Numbered from the stretch's first letter, positions 12,770 through 26,394 are shown. The stretch is DNA of 64,000 bases from Scortum barcoo (GCA_023238725.1 CM041553.1:8269001-8333000); one strand, 5' to 3'. Program-made: numbers and translations. The notes: generated by a model from the sequence alone, not told the origin.

Positions 12770-14192
12770 TCCGGCACCACTGTAAGGAACCTCGGGGTTT
12801 TATTTGATCAGGATATGTCCTTTGACACCCATATTAAGCATATTTCAAGGTCTGCCTTTTTACCACCTGCGCAACATCGCAAAAATTCGGCACTTTTTGT
12901 CCCAAAGCGATGCTGAAAAATTAGTCCATGCATTTGTCTCTTCCAGGCTGGATTATTGTAATTCACTTTTATCAGGCTGCCCAAACAAGTCGTTAAAGAC
13001 TCTACAGCTGGTCCAGAATGCCGCTGCTCGGGTGCTGACTAAAACCAGGAAAAGAGACCATATTACTCCAGTATTGGCTTCTCTGCATTGGCTCCCTGTA
13101 AAATTTAGAGTGGATTTTAAAATCCTTCTCCTCACATATAAGGCTCTGCATGGTCTGGCACCATCATATCTTAATGAATTGATAACTCCTTATCAACCGA
13201 CTAGAGCGCTGCGCTCCCAAAACGCAGGCTTACTTGTAGTTCCCAGGGTTTCCAGAAGTAGTCTAGGGGGCAGAGCCTTCAGCTATCAGGCCCCTGTTCT
13301 CTGGAACCAGCTCCCAGTCTGGGTCCGAGAGGCAGACACAGTGTCAGTGTTTAAGAATAGACTTAAAACCTTCCTTTTTGATAAAGCTTATAGTTAGGGT
13401 GGGCACAGGCTCGCCCTTAGTTATGCTGCTATAGGTTTAGACTGCCGGGGGGGCTCCCATGATGCATCGGGCACCTCTCCCTCTTCCTCTTTCTCTGCTT
13501 CCTTCTACTCATATTATGGTAGTAGTGCAAACTGGAGTCACTTTTAGAAACTGGTTAAAGTGGCTAAACTGGTTAAAGTAGTTAAATTGGCTAAAGTGTC
13601 AAAACGGTTAATGTGAATACTCTTATGTCCTGTAAAGTGCATGTTACTGCCGGAGCCCCGGTCCTCTTTGTTCTCTCCAGTCTTGCAGGTTCCTCACTGA
13701 TTCTGGTTGTGGTCCATCTGTCTGAGGTTCACTGGCCTGGTGGGGACATGATCTGTGTCTGTGCTGTGGAGAGAAGGTCGAGTGGCCCAGAGCTCCATAT
13801 GAGGACATCTAGAGATGCACCTGGACTCACAGACTCATTTCCATTACCTGTGATACCTTCACACATGGACTAAACCAATGAACTCAGTATAGCTACAGCT
13901 TATTACGACTCATGTATAATTCCATAATATGATTGATGATGATGTTCTCTGTACATGTGGCATCTATTGCACGTCTGTCCTGTCCCAGGGAGAGGGATCC
14001 CTCATCTGTGGCTCTTCCTCAGGTTTCTTCTTTTTCCCATAAAGGGTTTTTTGAAGTTTTTCCTGACTCGGTTCGAGGGTCTAAGGACAGAGGGTGTCAC
14101 AACTGTGCAGATTGTAAAGCCCTCCGAGGCAAACAATGTTTGTGATTTTGGGCTCTAAATAAATAAATTTGAATTTGAATTTGAATTTGATT
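12770..14192 (+). mobile_element. 5'-truncated L2-like LINE with long 3' untranslated region
   Basis: The coding remnant to 13397 is the C-terminal end of a LINE reverse transcriptase. It shows FYHLRNIAKIR, AFVSSRLDYCNSLLSG, LQLVQNAAARVLT, ITPVLASLHWLPV and YKALHGLAPSYL, all typical of fish L2-group elements. One or two bases are shifted near 12860. The 790-bp tail after the stop ends in a TTTGAA-type tandem repeat at about 14170-14190, the usual 3' terminus of this group. The 5' truncation is the normal outcome of incomplete reverse transcription. It is a different family from the LINE at 7.6-9.7 kb. Confidence 0.85.
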
Positions 14193-14677
14193 AGGCCAAT
14201 AAAATAGCAGCACTGCACAGATGACATACGTACTTCAGTTTTCACAAGCTTGTTTTGACACTCATTGTAAAAAAAAAAAAAAAAAAAACTCAGTCATACT
14301 TCATGTTAATGTGTGTCACACTGAGCCCTCTGCTGGTGCTCTTTTACTACTACACTGCATTTTCTGATACTTGATGTGATTTTGTACATACCACACAACA
14401 CGGAGCATATTATGTATACATGAAATTAGTATACATGTCTATAGTCACAGTTTGCACTAGTATAAACATATATTAATTTAAATTTAATTTTAAATTCACT
14501 CTTAAAAGCAAAATAGACCATGATCTGTGTACACAGAAGACCTGCTTCACATTGACACTGTGTATAACACAGGTGACAGGAGCTTAGGCTGGAGAGGTTC
14601 CCATAAAAATGTAAAAAATGGTCAACAAATCCCATGAAAAGACCAAAACCTACAATGAACTAACTTTATTAGTATTT

Positions 14678-14679
<2 letters not shown>
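14193..14679. other. Intergenic, nothing recognised
   Basis: The DNA is AT-rich with a poly(A) run at about 14269-14287. No gene or repeat unit is recognised. Confidence 0.5.

Positions 14680-14744
<65 letters not shown>
14680..14744. repeat. (AT)n microsatellite
   Basis: About 32 perfect dinucleotide units. Confidence 0.95.
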
Positions 14745-14746
<2 letters not shown>

Positions 14747-15679
14747 CTGTGCCTATAAACCTTCACAAAATGTCATCTTGATCAGGAACCACTGAGCTGA
14801 GTGCCAGGACCAGAACAGACAAATGTGTTGCTGGTTTTGTTCTTTTGGTAAGATTTTCTGACAATAAGAAAATTACGGAGTTCCTGCCTTATCCTTTAAA
14901 GTGATTTCATGTCAGTCTTCCAAAGTGACTTTTTATTCTTCCATGAATCACCAAAAAGTTGCACTTCAGGCTTTGTCAGTCACCTGTATTATCAAAACAA
15001 ATTATGTTCTTGTGACATTTACTGTATGCAAAGCTGCTGTTGCTCTGCAAACAACACATATAAATGTCCCCTGTTTTCACCTGAATGCACAAGTCAAGAT
15101 ATTCTAAATAAGCTCAGTGTAGCATTATTTTATAAATCCCTTGGATTAAAGTAAGAGCACTTTAGAGAAAACTGTTTTTATTTACTTTTCACCTCACAAA
15201 TAGATTACCCTTCAGTATGGTCTCAGATGAAGCACACACAAGTTTCTTGCAGTGTACATCAAACATTGAAACATTAATATGAGTTGAATATGAAGCATTT
15301 TAATAAATATACTTGTCCTTTTTCTTGTAATAGGCTGTTTTTGTCTTAGTTTTACCTCTTGGTTGATGTTGTGTTTTACTATGTAAAACTAGAGTAACTT
15401 ATGTAACTATGGTTGTATAAATTCTAGATGACCACTGATTCTAGATGAACAGTGCTCAACACTAGTGCATGATAAATAAGTGTTGTCATTTGCACGTGGC
15501 TCTGTATGCACAGTTTTGGGGGTGCATTTTGTTCTGCTTCTTTGTTTGAGGCGTGATGTTTTTTGTGCAGTGTTATTTTGGGACTGGTATTGGGCTCTAA
15601 TAGACCGGTTTTTATTTCTGACCTGGTGGTTTTTGCAGTCAGTGTATGTTTGGTATTTGCTCTTGATATTGGAATTTAA

Positions 15680-16790
15680 TCTTGAAGAGTTGTGGGGCAA
15701 CCAAGAACATTTGATTGTTATTGCTGTTCATTTTGATAACAATGTGTCTAAAAATGCAAAAGAGCAAGTGATAAAGTCTTGGTTATGGTCTTGTCTGTCT
15801 GAAAAAGGGATTTGCAGGGATGTGCAAAAAATGGCTCAACGTGTGTCTCAATCACAGTCAGATGAGTTTGACGTGAATAAATGTTGTGGCCTGTTTCCTC
15901 CATTTAGCAAAAAATATGTAGATAAATACTTCACTCTGTTTGAGCATGTCACAAATGCATTAAAATGGCCTAAAATGTCTGTCCTGTGCTTCTCCAGTTT
16001 GTTTCCCTGTAAAGCTCAGCATGCGTAGCATCTTTGCCACCTGAGTTGAGTCTTAAAAGAAAGTCAAAACAACTGTACTTAGGTCATATTAATTAGTGCC
16101 AGAAACATATTGTGAAACATTTTGGTAGTTTAGGAAAACAGATAATCAGACTTATGTTGAATCTGGCTGGAAGAAAGAAGCTCTGTTTGATTGTTGGAGT
16201 GTCTCTCAAAATGTCAAGGATTTTGATAAACTGAATGACTTAATACTTCTACTGCTAAAACATCAATGAGCAGAAGGTCTTCAAGGTGTTTGACACATCT
16301 GTCCTTGTGTATCAGTATGTCCACACACACAGGGATACATTTGAAAAAAATCATTCATCCTCAGATCCAGAGAATCCTCAAACTGGCTCACTACAATCGA
16401 CTTGCTGGCCATCTTTGGGTATATTTTTCCTGGGTAGGGCTGAAAGGTCACGTGTAGCAGCATTGCAAAACATGTCATGTCTGCCAGGTCTCTAAACCAT
16501 ATCAGACCAACTCATCATTACAGCTCTATCCAATTCCAGTTATTGGTGAGTCATTGGAGTGCGTAATTGTAACTGTATTGGTCCTCTGCCATGCAGGCTG
16601 CCCACTCTTATGTGCTTCCTCTTTCCTGAGGCCATTCCCATGTGCAAGATCACAGCCTCCACTGTTAAAGTACAAAATACAGTCAAAGCACGAGTGAAGA
16701 TTTTTTTTTTCCTGTTTGGGCTGATTTTGTTGGATCCATGTAATCTTGGATGTAAGTGGCCATTGGTTCAGGATTGAAATGGAAGCAAGT
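15680..16790 (+). mobile_element. Decayed Ty3/gypsy-type LTR retrotransposon
   Basis: At about 15690-15990 a frame shows a Gag-like segment, with GNQEHLIVIAVHF near its start and VDKYFTLFEHV followed by ALKWPK near its end, a pattern found in fish gypsy Gag proteins. At 16340-16560 pieces in different frames resemble the zinc-binding and core start of integrase: LKLAHYNRLAGHL, GLKGHV, a CxxC-containing stretch and then a short CIGPLP-like block. Protease, reverse transcriptase and RNase H are not recognisable between them, so a large internal deletion has occurred. Stops and frameshifts are frequent. No LTR pair was found. The 3' boundary is uncertain and some of 16.8-17.7 kb may belong to it. 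Confidence 0.6.
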
Positions 16791-18104
16791 AAAGGAGGCC
16801 AAGTGGCACTACTGATGTTACTGAGGTCAACATAATCAACAGCCTGAAAAAAAAGCTGTATCGCACCCTTCAGTTCTCTCTATAATGGAGGAGAAGTGTG
16901 AGTATGGCCTCTACCTGCCATGAAGTTGGGGTGACAAGAATTTGGCTAGAGTATAGGGGGCTGGATATGCAACAACCTTTGGTACGATTGATGGCAATCA
17001 TCCAAAATTGGGAGGATCGGCATTCCTGTGGCTTGTATTGGGGCCAGCAGTGCCCACAAACACCTTGTGAAGGCCCATAGGACTAAGGATAGACCAGATG
17101 GGAACACCTTGAACTGATAGACACAATCAGATAGACCATCAAATGCAAAGTGCACGTACTGTTTGTGTTGTTTCATTATCGGAAATGTTCAGAAAATGCA
17201 TCAGAATTGGAGATTTTACTGCTGCGAAAGCATTGCCATAGCCAGTGGTCTGTAGTGCAGCTTTCCTAGCAGCTGAGATAGTGCTGAGAGAAGCATCTTA
17301 CAGCTGGCCCCAAGCACTCAAGCCCTTCCCCCCTGGCTCTTTGGGCTACTGGGGGAGCAATACCTCAACCCCAGCTAACCCAGCCCATAGCTGCTGGCAT
17401 TTTACATGGAAGCTAAGGCCCTTTTGTCATTGGTGTGGTGAGAAAGAGATATGTGTTCTGGCCAGCATTTGTGGAGCTCCTCAACAAATGGATGGGAGGG
17501 CGGCACAGAAAAAGTCACTTGTGGTAGAACCTGTAGCAGAATGCATTGGCTGGGGTCCCTGCTGTTGGATCCTCATCCAGGCTCTAACATGCCAGTGCCC
17601 TGCAGACTATGGGTTTAACTGAACCTGTCCTAGACCCACTTCCTGTCCACTGGGAACAGGTGTCAGAAGCCTGGGTGGAAGCTTCTACTTCTCGCTGTCC
17701 AGCCTTGTCTTCACAGGCCCTCATAGACAGAGCATCTTCATCGCATTCTACCAGGCTGAAGGTGCAAAATCCTTAATCGCAGCAAATTCTGTGGTTAGCA
17801 TATCGACTTTTGCTGCCAACCGTCAACTCTCTTGGCCTTCTTCCTAGGTGAGACACCCCAGTTTGGGAGTGTCCCAATACTTCTGAGGCCAAACCAGATA
17901 GGGATAGCTCACCCTCATGCTTTGGTCCTTCCACCTTTTCCAGCTAGTCAGGCTCCTTTCAGCCCATGTGATATGTAATTCTTTGAAATGGTTCCTGATA
18001 ATTTGTTGTTGGTTTTTTGTTCTCTGTTGACTGTAACACCCTATCTAAAGGAGTCCCGAGTATCTTTCCTTTCTTCAACTCTGCTACAGCACTGACAGTG
18101 TGCA
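16791..18104. other. Intergenic, possibly further retroelement debris
   Basis: The base composition (less AT-rich) and the 125-codon open frame at 17245-17622 differ from neighbouring DNA, but the frame has no domain I recognise. It may be an extension of the gypsy element or another fossil. Confidence 0.35.
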
Positions 18105-18330
18105 ACCATAGACTGTAAATACACATGGACAACATAACAGCTTCCCAGAAATGAAGCCAAAGTCCCGCCCCCTCCATGTTAGCAGATGTTATGTGGGCCA
18201 AGCTAAATGATAAAAATACATGTTGATTAATTTTTTGCCTTATTTTCCTGTCAAGTTCATTATTTGAGACTATAAAAGCTTGCAAAAAAAGAGTAGCAAT
18301 ACGTTGGATTAATATTTATGGATACATGGA
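18105..18330. repeat. Probable short interspersed element fragment
   Basis: The stretch starting CATAGACTGTAAATACACAT and continuing through AATGAAGCCAAAGTC and CTCCATGTTAGCAGATG resembles a short element repeated in many teleost genomes. It occurs once in this window, so the assignment rests on recognition only. Confidence 0.4.
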
Positions 18331-20443
18331 TAACATTTTGAAATTTTATAAACCATTGAAATCCACACCCGTGGCTACTGCAGCTTTTTCACACTGTTGC
18401 TCCACCTTCTTTGAGTCACAGTAAAAGCTGTCGTGTTCTCTTCCTCAGTTAGCTCAGAGGAAGAAGCATTTCCAGACTCTCACACACACACCTGACCTTA
18501 CCTCCTTGTCAAGGTAAGCAGCACTACATCCATCTTCAGTTGAGAAAATGAAACATACAGAAAGAGTAAGAAGAAATATTACTCACCAGCATACGCTGAA
18601 AGTTTCTTGTTGGTCTGATTTAACTGTCTTATATGGTGACTTGAAAATAAAAAGAACAGCTGTTTTTACATTTTTGTTAAACAAGACAAGCAGGACTGTA
18701 AAGTACTGCAGAGGTTTCCAGTAGTTAAATTTTGAGTTAGTCTGTTCCTTAGAAGGGACTTAAGGTTGTCCATCATCGTACACTAAATTAGTTAATCCTT
18801 TGCTCTATATTGATGATATTACAGTCATTTGTGTAAAACTAAATATAAAAAATCAACAAATTGATAAAAATGTAAATGTACTTTGTGGTGAAGTGAAACA
18901 ACTACAATCTGATGCACCAGTGCACCAGTTAAACATGAAACAAATCTTAAGTTTAGATAACGTTTTATAACTTCAATATAAGCTGAATCATCATCGTGAT
19001 TACAGATTTCAACAGAACATTTAATGACTGGGTAATAAATGCAACAGTGTTTTGACTCATAGAACAGGTTGGGCAAGATCTGCTGTCTCCCTCACCAGTG
19101 TGCTTTTATTTCCATTCCCTTTTATTCTCAGTAAGCTGACACAAGTAGGCCGCCTGTGTGTGTCCGCATTCTTTGTTTAAGGGTTTCCAGTGCATGCAGC
19201 TTAAGAAAACACATGCAAGTACAAATACAAAATACAAGTAAAGTGCGAATTACTTTCAGACACAAGTTTACCAATTGACAAGACAAACCTCCTATTCCTA
19301 TTGTGTGATATCATTGTCATCATCCAAATTACAGTAACTTCTTACTGGAGATGTTGACCACATACGCTGTATTTAACCTTATGAGTCACTAAGATGTTAC
19401 TGTAATCAGGTTTTAGTGTTTTAGTCCATTTCTGTCGACAGTTGACACAGACATTTTGACTTGTCACAGTTGGAAAAGCACAGATTGATGAGATTAAAAA
19501 CAACCCCATTCCATTGAGGTGAGCTGCTTTTAGGTATATTGTGCATTCAGGCTTTCTGTAGTGCCATCCTTAGCAAACTCTGTTTTACCTGGCCCTTTTT
19601 CTGCTATGACAAGTGAACGTGTCCACAGTGACAAGCTGTTCGTTGCTCAGTTCTGCCATTGTATTTCTCTGTTTGCTTGTGTCTTCTGTATTTGCACGTT
19701 TCCTTTCATTTGCTTGTGATTAGTGTAGTTGCTGGTGTTTTCTTAAGGTGCAATGTATCAACCTCTGTCAGCCCCCAGAGATTTGGCTGTGACCTTGCTC
19801 GCGCCTTGCACAACACACGCAAACTGAGTCAGAGATGGGTCACAACTTTCTCAAACATTTCACCACACATGTCATCACTGTCAAACTTGACAAACGCCCA
19901 TGCGAATTCAATCAGCCAGCACTCCTCTCGGTGTTAAGACATATTCAATGCAAATTCACAGTAGGTTGCATTTGCTGTTCACGGGTGTGTTGGAGACATT
20001 ACATGCAAATAAATAGCTGATAATACAAATTTCATTGTGACTATTTGTATTTTTGGTACAACAGTGGGACAAAAGTATAATTTACATGAAGTTGGTCTAC
20101 TGAAGAATGGCACTGTTGGCCATGTGAGAGCAGGGACACTTGTGGTGGTGTAACTAGTTTCCCTTTACACATTCTTTTCATATACCTGTTTGAAATGTAA
20201 AAAAGAAATGCCATCAAACCTGCTTGCTGGCACGTCACAGTGGCCAGCCAACAAGTGGCCTTTAATTGCTTTGAAATGCTGGGCAACTTGATTGGCAAAT
20301 TTTAACACCTGCTTTGTTTTCCAGCTTCACTGTTCAACATCTTGACTTTGCTTGATTCAGAGCGATCAGGATAACTGATCTTTTAGGATTGTTTTTACAG
20401 TTACTTTTTTACCTTGTTGTCTTTTTTTTTTCTTTTCCTATAG
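18331..20443. other. Upstream region of the LITAF-domain gene
   Basis: No coding exon is recognised. A possible non-coding first exon ends at about 18512 with a good donor (CAAG|GTAAGC). The real first exon and promoter cannot be fixed from sequence alone. Confidence 0.35.
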
Positions 20444-20451
20444 CAAATATC

Positions 20452-21734
20452 ATGGATAAAGGTCAGGGACTTCCTCCGGGAATGGCAGCACCGCCATACC
20501 CCGGCCCACCTGTGGACTACAACACCGGTGTCTACCCAGTTCAGCCTGTCGCCCAAACTGGTAAGAGATCAGGGCACTTAATCTGTGTCATTTTACTCAT
20601 TCACTTGTGTTTCTCTTTTACTGTGAGATCATTTCTCCTATCATTATAGTCTGTGTGATAGGAGCCTTTTTGGCAGATTTATTATCATTCTGTTCTTGAA
20701 ACCTCTCTAAAAACTGTTTCCTTCTCACATCCAGTTCAACAACCTGCTTTCCAGTACTCCCAACAACAACCTCATGTTGTACAACCTGGTAGGTGTCTTT
20801 TTTCTGACTATTCCTCACAAGATAAAATAACTTTAATTTAGAAAAAAAAGAGAGAGCTGAGTTTAGTGGTGGGTTGGTGGAGAGGAGTGGATTGTTGTTT
20901 TCAGTGGATGCTACAGGGTTTTGGGTGTCTTCCTCACAGTGAACCAGGTGGTGGTGATGCAGCAGATGCCGTCTGATGTTCCCGGACAGATGATGTGTCC
21001 CCACTGCCAAAACACTGTTGTCACTAAAATCGAGTACAGAAATGGGATGCTCACCTGGCTGATCTGTGGCATACTCGGGGTCTTCTTGTAAGTAATGACC
21101 CAAGGACACACACACACACGCCCAAACACTGTGAACTCTATAAAATGAGTTTATAAATGAGTTCACCTAACTTGATGTCTTGTTTTTTTTTTTTTACTTG
21201 AAATGATGAGCAGAATGAACGTACTGCTGAGTTTACTGAATTAATTCAATTGCATGTGTACGTGTAGAAACATGACCCCCATATCAGCAAACTTCCAAGC
21301 ATGCATCATTTGAGAGTTAGAACTCTTTCATGATATCCATCATGGAAACTTTTTATGTGACATGTTGAGTCATAGTTGTTTCTTTTCATAGTAATTAAAA
21401 GAATGTGAGTGGAATTCAGTTCCCGCCCCTGTATACATTGTTAGTTTAACCTGTGAGCAGCCTGGCATGTTGTCACTCTGGTTCAAGAAAGACTACAGCT
21501 CAAACTGAGAAAGTCACAGTTTTCCTGCAGCACCCTAGCTTTTTAAGTTGAACCAATCTGAGTACTTGTTTTACGGTGCGCACACTGATAATGTATCACT
21601 CTGACTTAATTCTGACCCTCCATACCAGGTGCTGGCCTTGCTGTCTGATCCCCTTCTGTGTGGATGCTTGCAAGGATGTGGAGCATTCCTGCCCCTCCTG
21701 TAATAATGTCCTGCACATCTATAAACGCAGGTGA
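20452..21734 (+). CDS. LITAF-domain membrane protein (lipopolysaccharide-induced TNF factor family)
   Basis: Coding exons are 20452-20560, 20735-20788, 20940-21087 and 21629-21734, all with GT/AG borders and matching phases; the product is 138 residues. The acceptor at 20443 lies just before an ATG with a fair start context, so the 5' UTR is spliced. The N-terminal half is Pro/Gln/Tyr-rich with a PPY-type motif (APPYPGPP, residues 13-20), which in the family recruits NEDD4-type ubiquitin ligases. The C-terminal half is the LITAF domain: CPHC (74-77), a hydrophobic Cys/Trp-rich membrane-dipping stretch (about 95-118), then HSCPSC (123-128). The two CxxC knuckles bind one zinc. Members sit on the cytosolic face of late endosomes and lysosomes and act in sorting. 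An AATAAA at 21799-21804 may serve a short 3' UTR. I cannot tell LITAF from its close paralogues, so no symbol is given. Confidence 0.9.
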
Positions 21735-22238
21735 AACCTCGCTGCTGTGTCAACTCTGCTGACATAACAACAAAAGGTAGAGAAGTCAACGATGGCTAAA
21801 TAAACATCTGTACAGGAGCCAAACCTCTCTACGCAAACACATCAGACGTCATCATGAACCCTGCACTCACTTGCGTAAAATGCATGTTAAACCTGCTTTA
21901 CTCAGTGCTGTACATATTTGTGGGCTGAGAATACACAGCTTCTTTTCTTTTATCAATGGATTTAAACTGTGCAATCATATTGTAAAAATGTTATTTGAAA
22001 ATGTGAAAAGTCTGATAATCATATTTTTTTCTTGACTTGATCTGAGTGATATCTTAGTGTAATATACCTCAGTGTATAATTTAAGCAAAAATGTTGGTAA
22101 ATATGGTAAATATGCCATGAGTCTTATTTTACTTAAAGTCCAGCCTTTTATAAAATTATGACATAGAAATCTTAAGACTGCATGTAAAGTCATAATTGGC
22201 TTTTTTTTTTGCATCTTATATACTACTACTCCTACTAC

Positions 22239-22240
22239 TA

Positions 22241-22278
<38 letters not shown>
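22239..22278. repeat. (ATT)n microsatellite
   Basis: A run of about 13 trinucleotide units preceded by CTACTA-type variants. Confidence 0.9.
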
Positions 22279-22279
<1 letters not shown>

Positions 22280-23439
22280 GAACCCTGCAACCCTGTGGTC
22301 AGGATAAGTAGGTATAGAAGATAAATGAATGAAATATTATATTATTTATAGAAATACATAGAAAAATGACATTTTCATGGCACATTAACATTGAAATAAC
22401 AGCTGTTCCATAACTATTACATTATAATCATCTAAACTTGGTTGTGTGTTGATTTAATTAATTCTGTTAAAGGTTGAAAGCCTTTTATTGCACTAATAAC
22501 CAGCTCGCTGCCTGTACCAATGAAATGATAAAAATAAATAAATCGCAAATGAATCACCATTGAAATGTAGCTTTCATTAATTTTTATTTTAAATATGTTT
22601 TTAATAAAAAAGAATACATCAAAAAGTCAAAAATCATCAAATCAAAAAGTTACTCTTACCAATTAGCATAAATGAGCAAACAGTGAAGCAAAATAATTTA
22701 TTCTTCTAGGCCTATATATGATCAGAATTTATAAAATCACAGAAATTACACTCAAAATATGCAAAAATGTTTTAATGCCACTCGTAAAAAACAGTGTATT
22801 AGATGACTGTAAAAAATTGGACTAAATCTTGCAGTGCCATCTAGAGGGGGTTGGGAGAATTACAAGTTAGAAACAAAACATCAGCCGTTTAAGTCTGTAT
22901 ATTGTGTTATTACTGTTAACTATGTAAAAAGACAGCTGCATGAATTAGGATGAGAGAAATGCAAGATGGCCATGTGAGTCTGTTTGTCTTTCTATTGTCT
23001 CCCAATATAAATAAATAATTGAAAAACTGTTTATGTCAATGCTTGCATTGTTATCGGGACTGATAACACAAGACAACACTGATAACAGGAAATGAAGAAC
23101 ACAGAACAATGTGGACAATTCTGATCATTTTTATGACCTTCTGTATATGTAAATAGCTAAAAATATGCAGCAAAGTGTATCAGGGAAAACTCTTGACTGT
23201 GTCTGACCGAAGTGTAAGAAATCTAAAAAACATTAATTTAAACTCAATTTCATGGCGATAGAAGTGGACAGTGGAAAATGGTGAACTGAACAGTGACGTC
23301 ACACTAAAGGAGGTGCAGAGGGTTGTAGATACAACTAAAATAAATTGGACCAGTTGAGATCTTTGAGAGTATAAGTTCATTTGCTCTGATTTTGATTGAA
23401 AAATTTATTAAGCCGGCCCACTGCATGTTTAGCAGTGTT

Positions 23440-23495
23440 ACTGTTATATCAAGTCTCCATTTACCAGTTTATGGTAAAAGACTTGATATAACAGT
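23440..23495. other. 56-nt near-perfect hairpin
   Basis: ACTGTTATATCAAGTCT (23440-23456) is exactly complementary to AGACTTGATATAACAGT (23479-23495). Inside it, TTTACCA (23460-23466) pairs with TGGTAAA (23472-23478), leaving a 3-nt bulge and a 5-nt loop. It could be a small-RNA precursor, the remains of a tiny foldback element, or a chance palindrome. No flanking target duplication was seen. Confidence 0.6.
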
Positions 23496-26394
23496 GAAAA
23501 AAATACTTTTATCACATTTGCATTTTAGAGAAGAGAGAAGAGTTAGAAATTTGAATAGTGTCATGTTGCTTGCTTTTCAAACTTTTTCAAACTTGGAAAA
23601 TGTATGTATGCTATCATTTGTGTGGTGTCTCATGTCTTGCGAGGCAATGCCTGGGCACAAATGGTGCAAAAACAAATCAATCAATCTATCATAGTTTTAT
23701 GAGAAAGTACACAAAGAATCCTGATAATATAAATGAGTACATTTGGGGAAATTTATAATGGAATTCAATAGCAATACATACATATAAACAGTGCCTAAAT
23801 CCTACAGAAATAATCGCAGTATGCATTATCTTTCAGTGGCTAGAACAAATTAAACCTCTGAAAACAATAAAGTTCACGTTGAGCTATCCTTTGGGGTTAC
23901 TTATACATAATTCTCTTAGATTATGAGTCACACGTTTGCTTTGGGTGCAGATATGCCGACAAAGGAGGCTTTAAACATAGGTGACAATGAAATGTTAATG
24001 GAAACATGTAGGGGAGAGGCCAAATCATTAGTCAGAACTGCGCAATTACCCCCTGGGAGGAGAAGGACGCAGGCGATAATGGAGACATTATTACAGAATA
24101 GGCCTTATTCACAGCAGACATTTTGACATGTGTAGGAAGAGCTCAGGTTTAATTAACAACATTAATGATGGCTGCATTGCACGTATTGTGTTTGATTATT
24201 CACCGCATTGACTCACTGGAACATTTAAATGGAGCAGAGCCATCATTAACAGTATTGGCCCCTCCTGTGCTTCTTCAGGTATGACAAGTCAAAAAGTCTA
24301 CTGTGAGAAACGTCTGTTAGGTCTGAGTTAACATTTCCCATTTTCAATTTTATGCTTCATTTAATGGAAACAAGGCTGTCAACTGTTCCTCCAGTGGTGT
24401 AATTTGTGAATGTAACGTGTGTACTGTAATAAATTCAGAGAAAGAGATATCAATAGAAATTATGATTTGTTTTTATATAATCAGTATTTCCAGGATTTCA
24501 TAACATGACTTTACATGCTCCTATATAGTGGGTAGGATTAATAGTTTGCAATTTCATGAGTGGACAAACAGAGGAAGAAGAACATGAAGAAGGCGGAAGG
24601 AGTCATTTTGTTATTTGTTGCAGGATAGCTGATAGCTCCCTCTTCCCCTCAGCCTGTGGATTTGTGTAAAAATGTACAGACAGAAAGTGGGCAGAAGAAG
24701 GTGTGGAGGACTGCAATGGGACATACTTTCACTTGTACACTTTCAGCCTAAAAAAAATAATGGATCTACTGCTAGTTGTAGGCTCAGTGCTACACTGCTT
24801 TTTGAAAATAATCAGAAAGGCCTGCAGACTCATTTTAATGAGGTGAATGAGGTCTACAATTATCATAAATATTATTGCTACAGGTTTATAATATCTTGCA
24901 AAATAGCATTTTTTCCAGGCCTTTACAGATAATGTTTGGAATAAATAAATCATAAAAGCTGAACAGTACAACTATCTAATCTAAGCCTTGCCTGAAAGTT
25001 AGTAGTTAGTTAGTAAAATATCAAACTCTAACTAAGGTTTTCTTACTAAACTATCTGCTACCTAAGTGAGTGAACCTAGACACATATACCTACCTATACA
25101 GACCTATAATACATATTAGAAAAACTGATTTTTACGTACATTACCAGCTAACCATGAACTTATTTTCTTGCACTAAAAGCATAAGTGCAATGCAGTGTGG
25201 GTGATGTACACCTCTAGAGTGACCATCAGGGTCCACTTGCTTTGTTTGAGAGATGGTCTTAACTTCAGTTTTCAGATAAATGGAACAACACGTGATGGTA
25301 GAAAGTGCAAAGGGGGAGTCAAGGAGGGCATGTAAAAGCAAAATGCTGACTTTGAGTCTTGTTAATCTTTTATCGTGAAAATAAGATGAAGCCAAGTTAG
25401 AAGCCAATCTTCTCTATTATTCATTTGAATTATCTGCTAAAGCTAAAATTGTGCTGTCCTGTCTATGCTGGTTACCTACTTGGCTAAAGACACAGCTGAA
25501 CAGCATCTCATTTTACAGAACCTGACCTCAGACTGGAGCTGACTGTAGTTCTCCAAGCAGACAGCAGGTAGAGCCCACAGACTGTGACATGCGGCCCTCT
25601 ATCTCACACAACCCCACCTTCACCTGCCATTTTCTGTATTAAAATTTCTAATATTTCTCCATTGACAGCGAAGAGTTGATGTTTAAAGAAAAGGACCTTG
25701 GCTAGAGGATGTCAACCAATCACACAAACACATGCCTCTGATGCCAAATCAAACACACCGAGGTGACTTAATAACTGACGCCCTTGAGCAAGGCACCCTC
25801 TCCTGAATGTCCTGCCTGTTGCCTCATGGCCAGCAGGAGGAAACGCCACACCTTCCAGCTGTGGATGTCTCTAACTGTGTGTGAAGGTGCTGCAGAGTCA
25901 TAACATAGACAGTGAGCGACTCACCTCCCTTGTCCCCTCTGTGTGTGATCTATATGAGAGGTCTGAGGAGAGACCTGGGGGGGGTAAAGCTGGGATTACG
26001 GGATGGGCCATACTTAACAAAGCCCTATTAGACTGTGACCATAGTAACCAGATTACACTGATTAGGACTGATGTCCTGAGTTAGTCAGCACTTCTCTGCC
26101 CTGTTGTCTCCCACCTCTGTCTTCTTTTGTCTCTGTCAGAGGACACAAACACAAAACTCTAGCTGGACCTAAGAGGGTTTCCCAAACTGTTTTTGAAGAC
26201 AGTGACTTATAATTAACTGATAAATACCCGAGGCACAGAGGGACTGTGAGAGGTCAGGAGACATTTTCAGTTTCATTCACAGGGGTGGCTCAGATGGACT
26301 CAGATCTGTTGAAAAAGCCTGGACCTTGTGACCTCATCTGAGTGATTTTCATTATTGATTCATCTGCTGCTTGACTCATCCACTAATCAATAAA

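Larger units (their letters stand above)
21735..26390. other. Intergenic between the LITAF-domain gene and gprc5b
   Basis: The beginning is probably 3' UTR. An (ATT)n array lies at 22239-22278 and alternative AATAAA signals lie near 22530-22545. The hairpin at 23440-23495 is listed separately. No other gene is recognised. Confidence 0.5.

Noticed and set aside
15480..16028. 182-codon frame as a cellular gene
   Set aside because: Its second half is Gag-like and it lies in a decayed retroelement; its first half is hydrophobic noise upstream of the Gag start.
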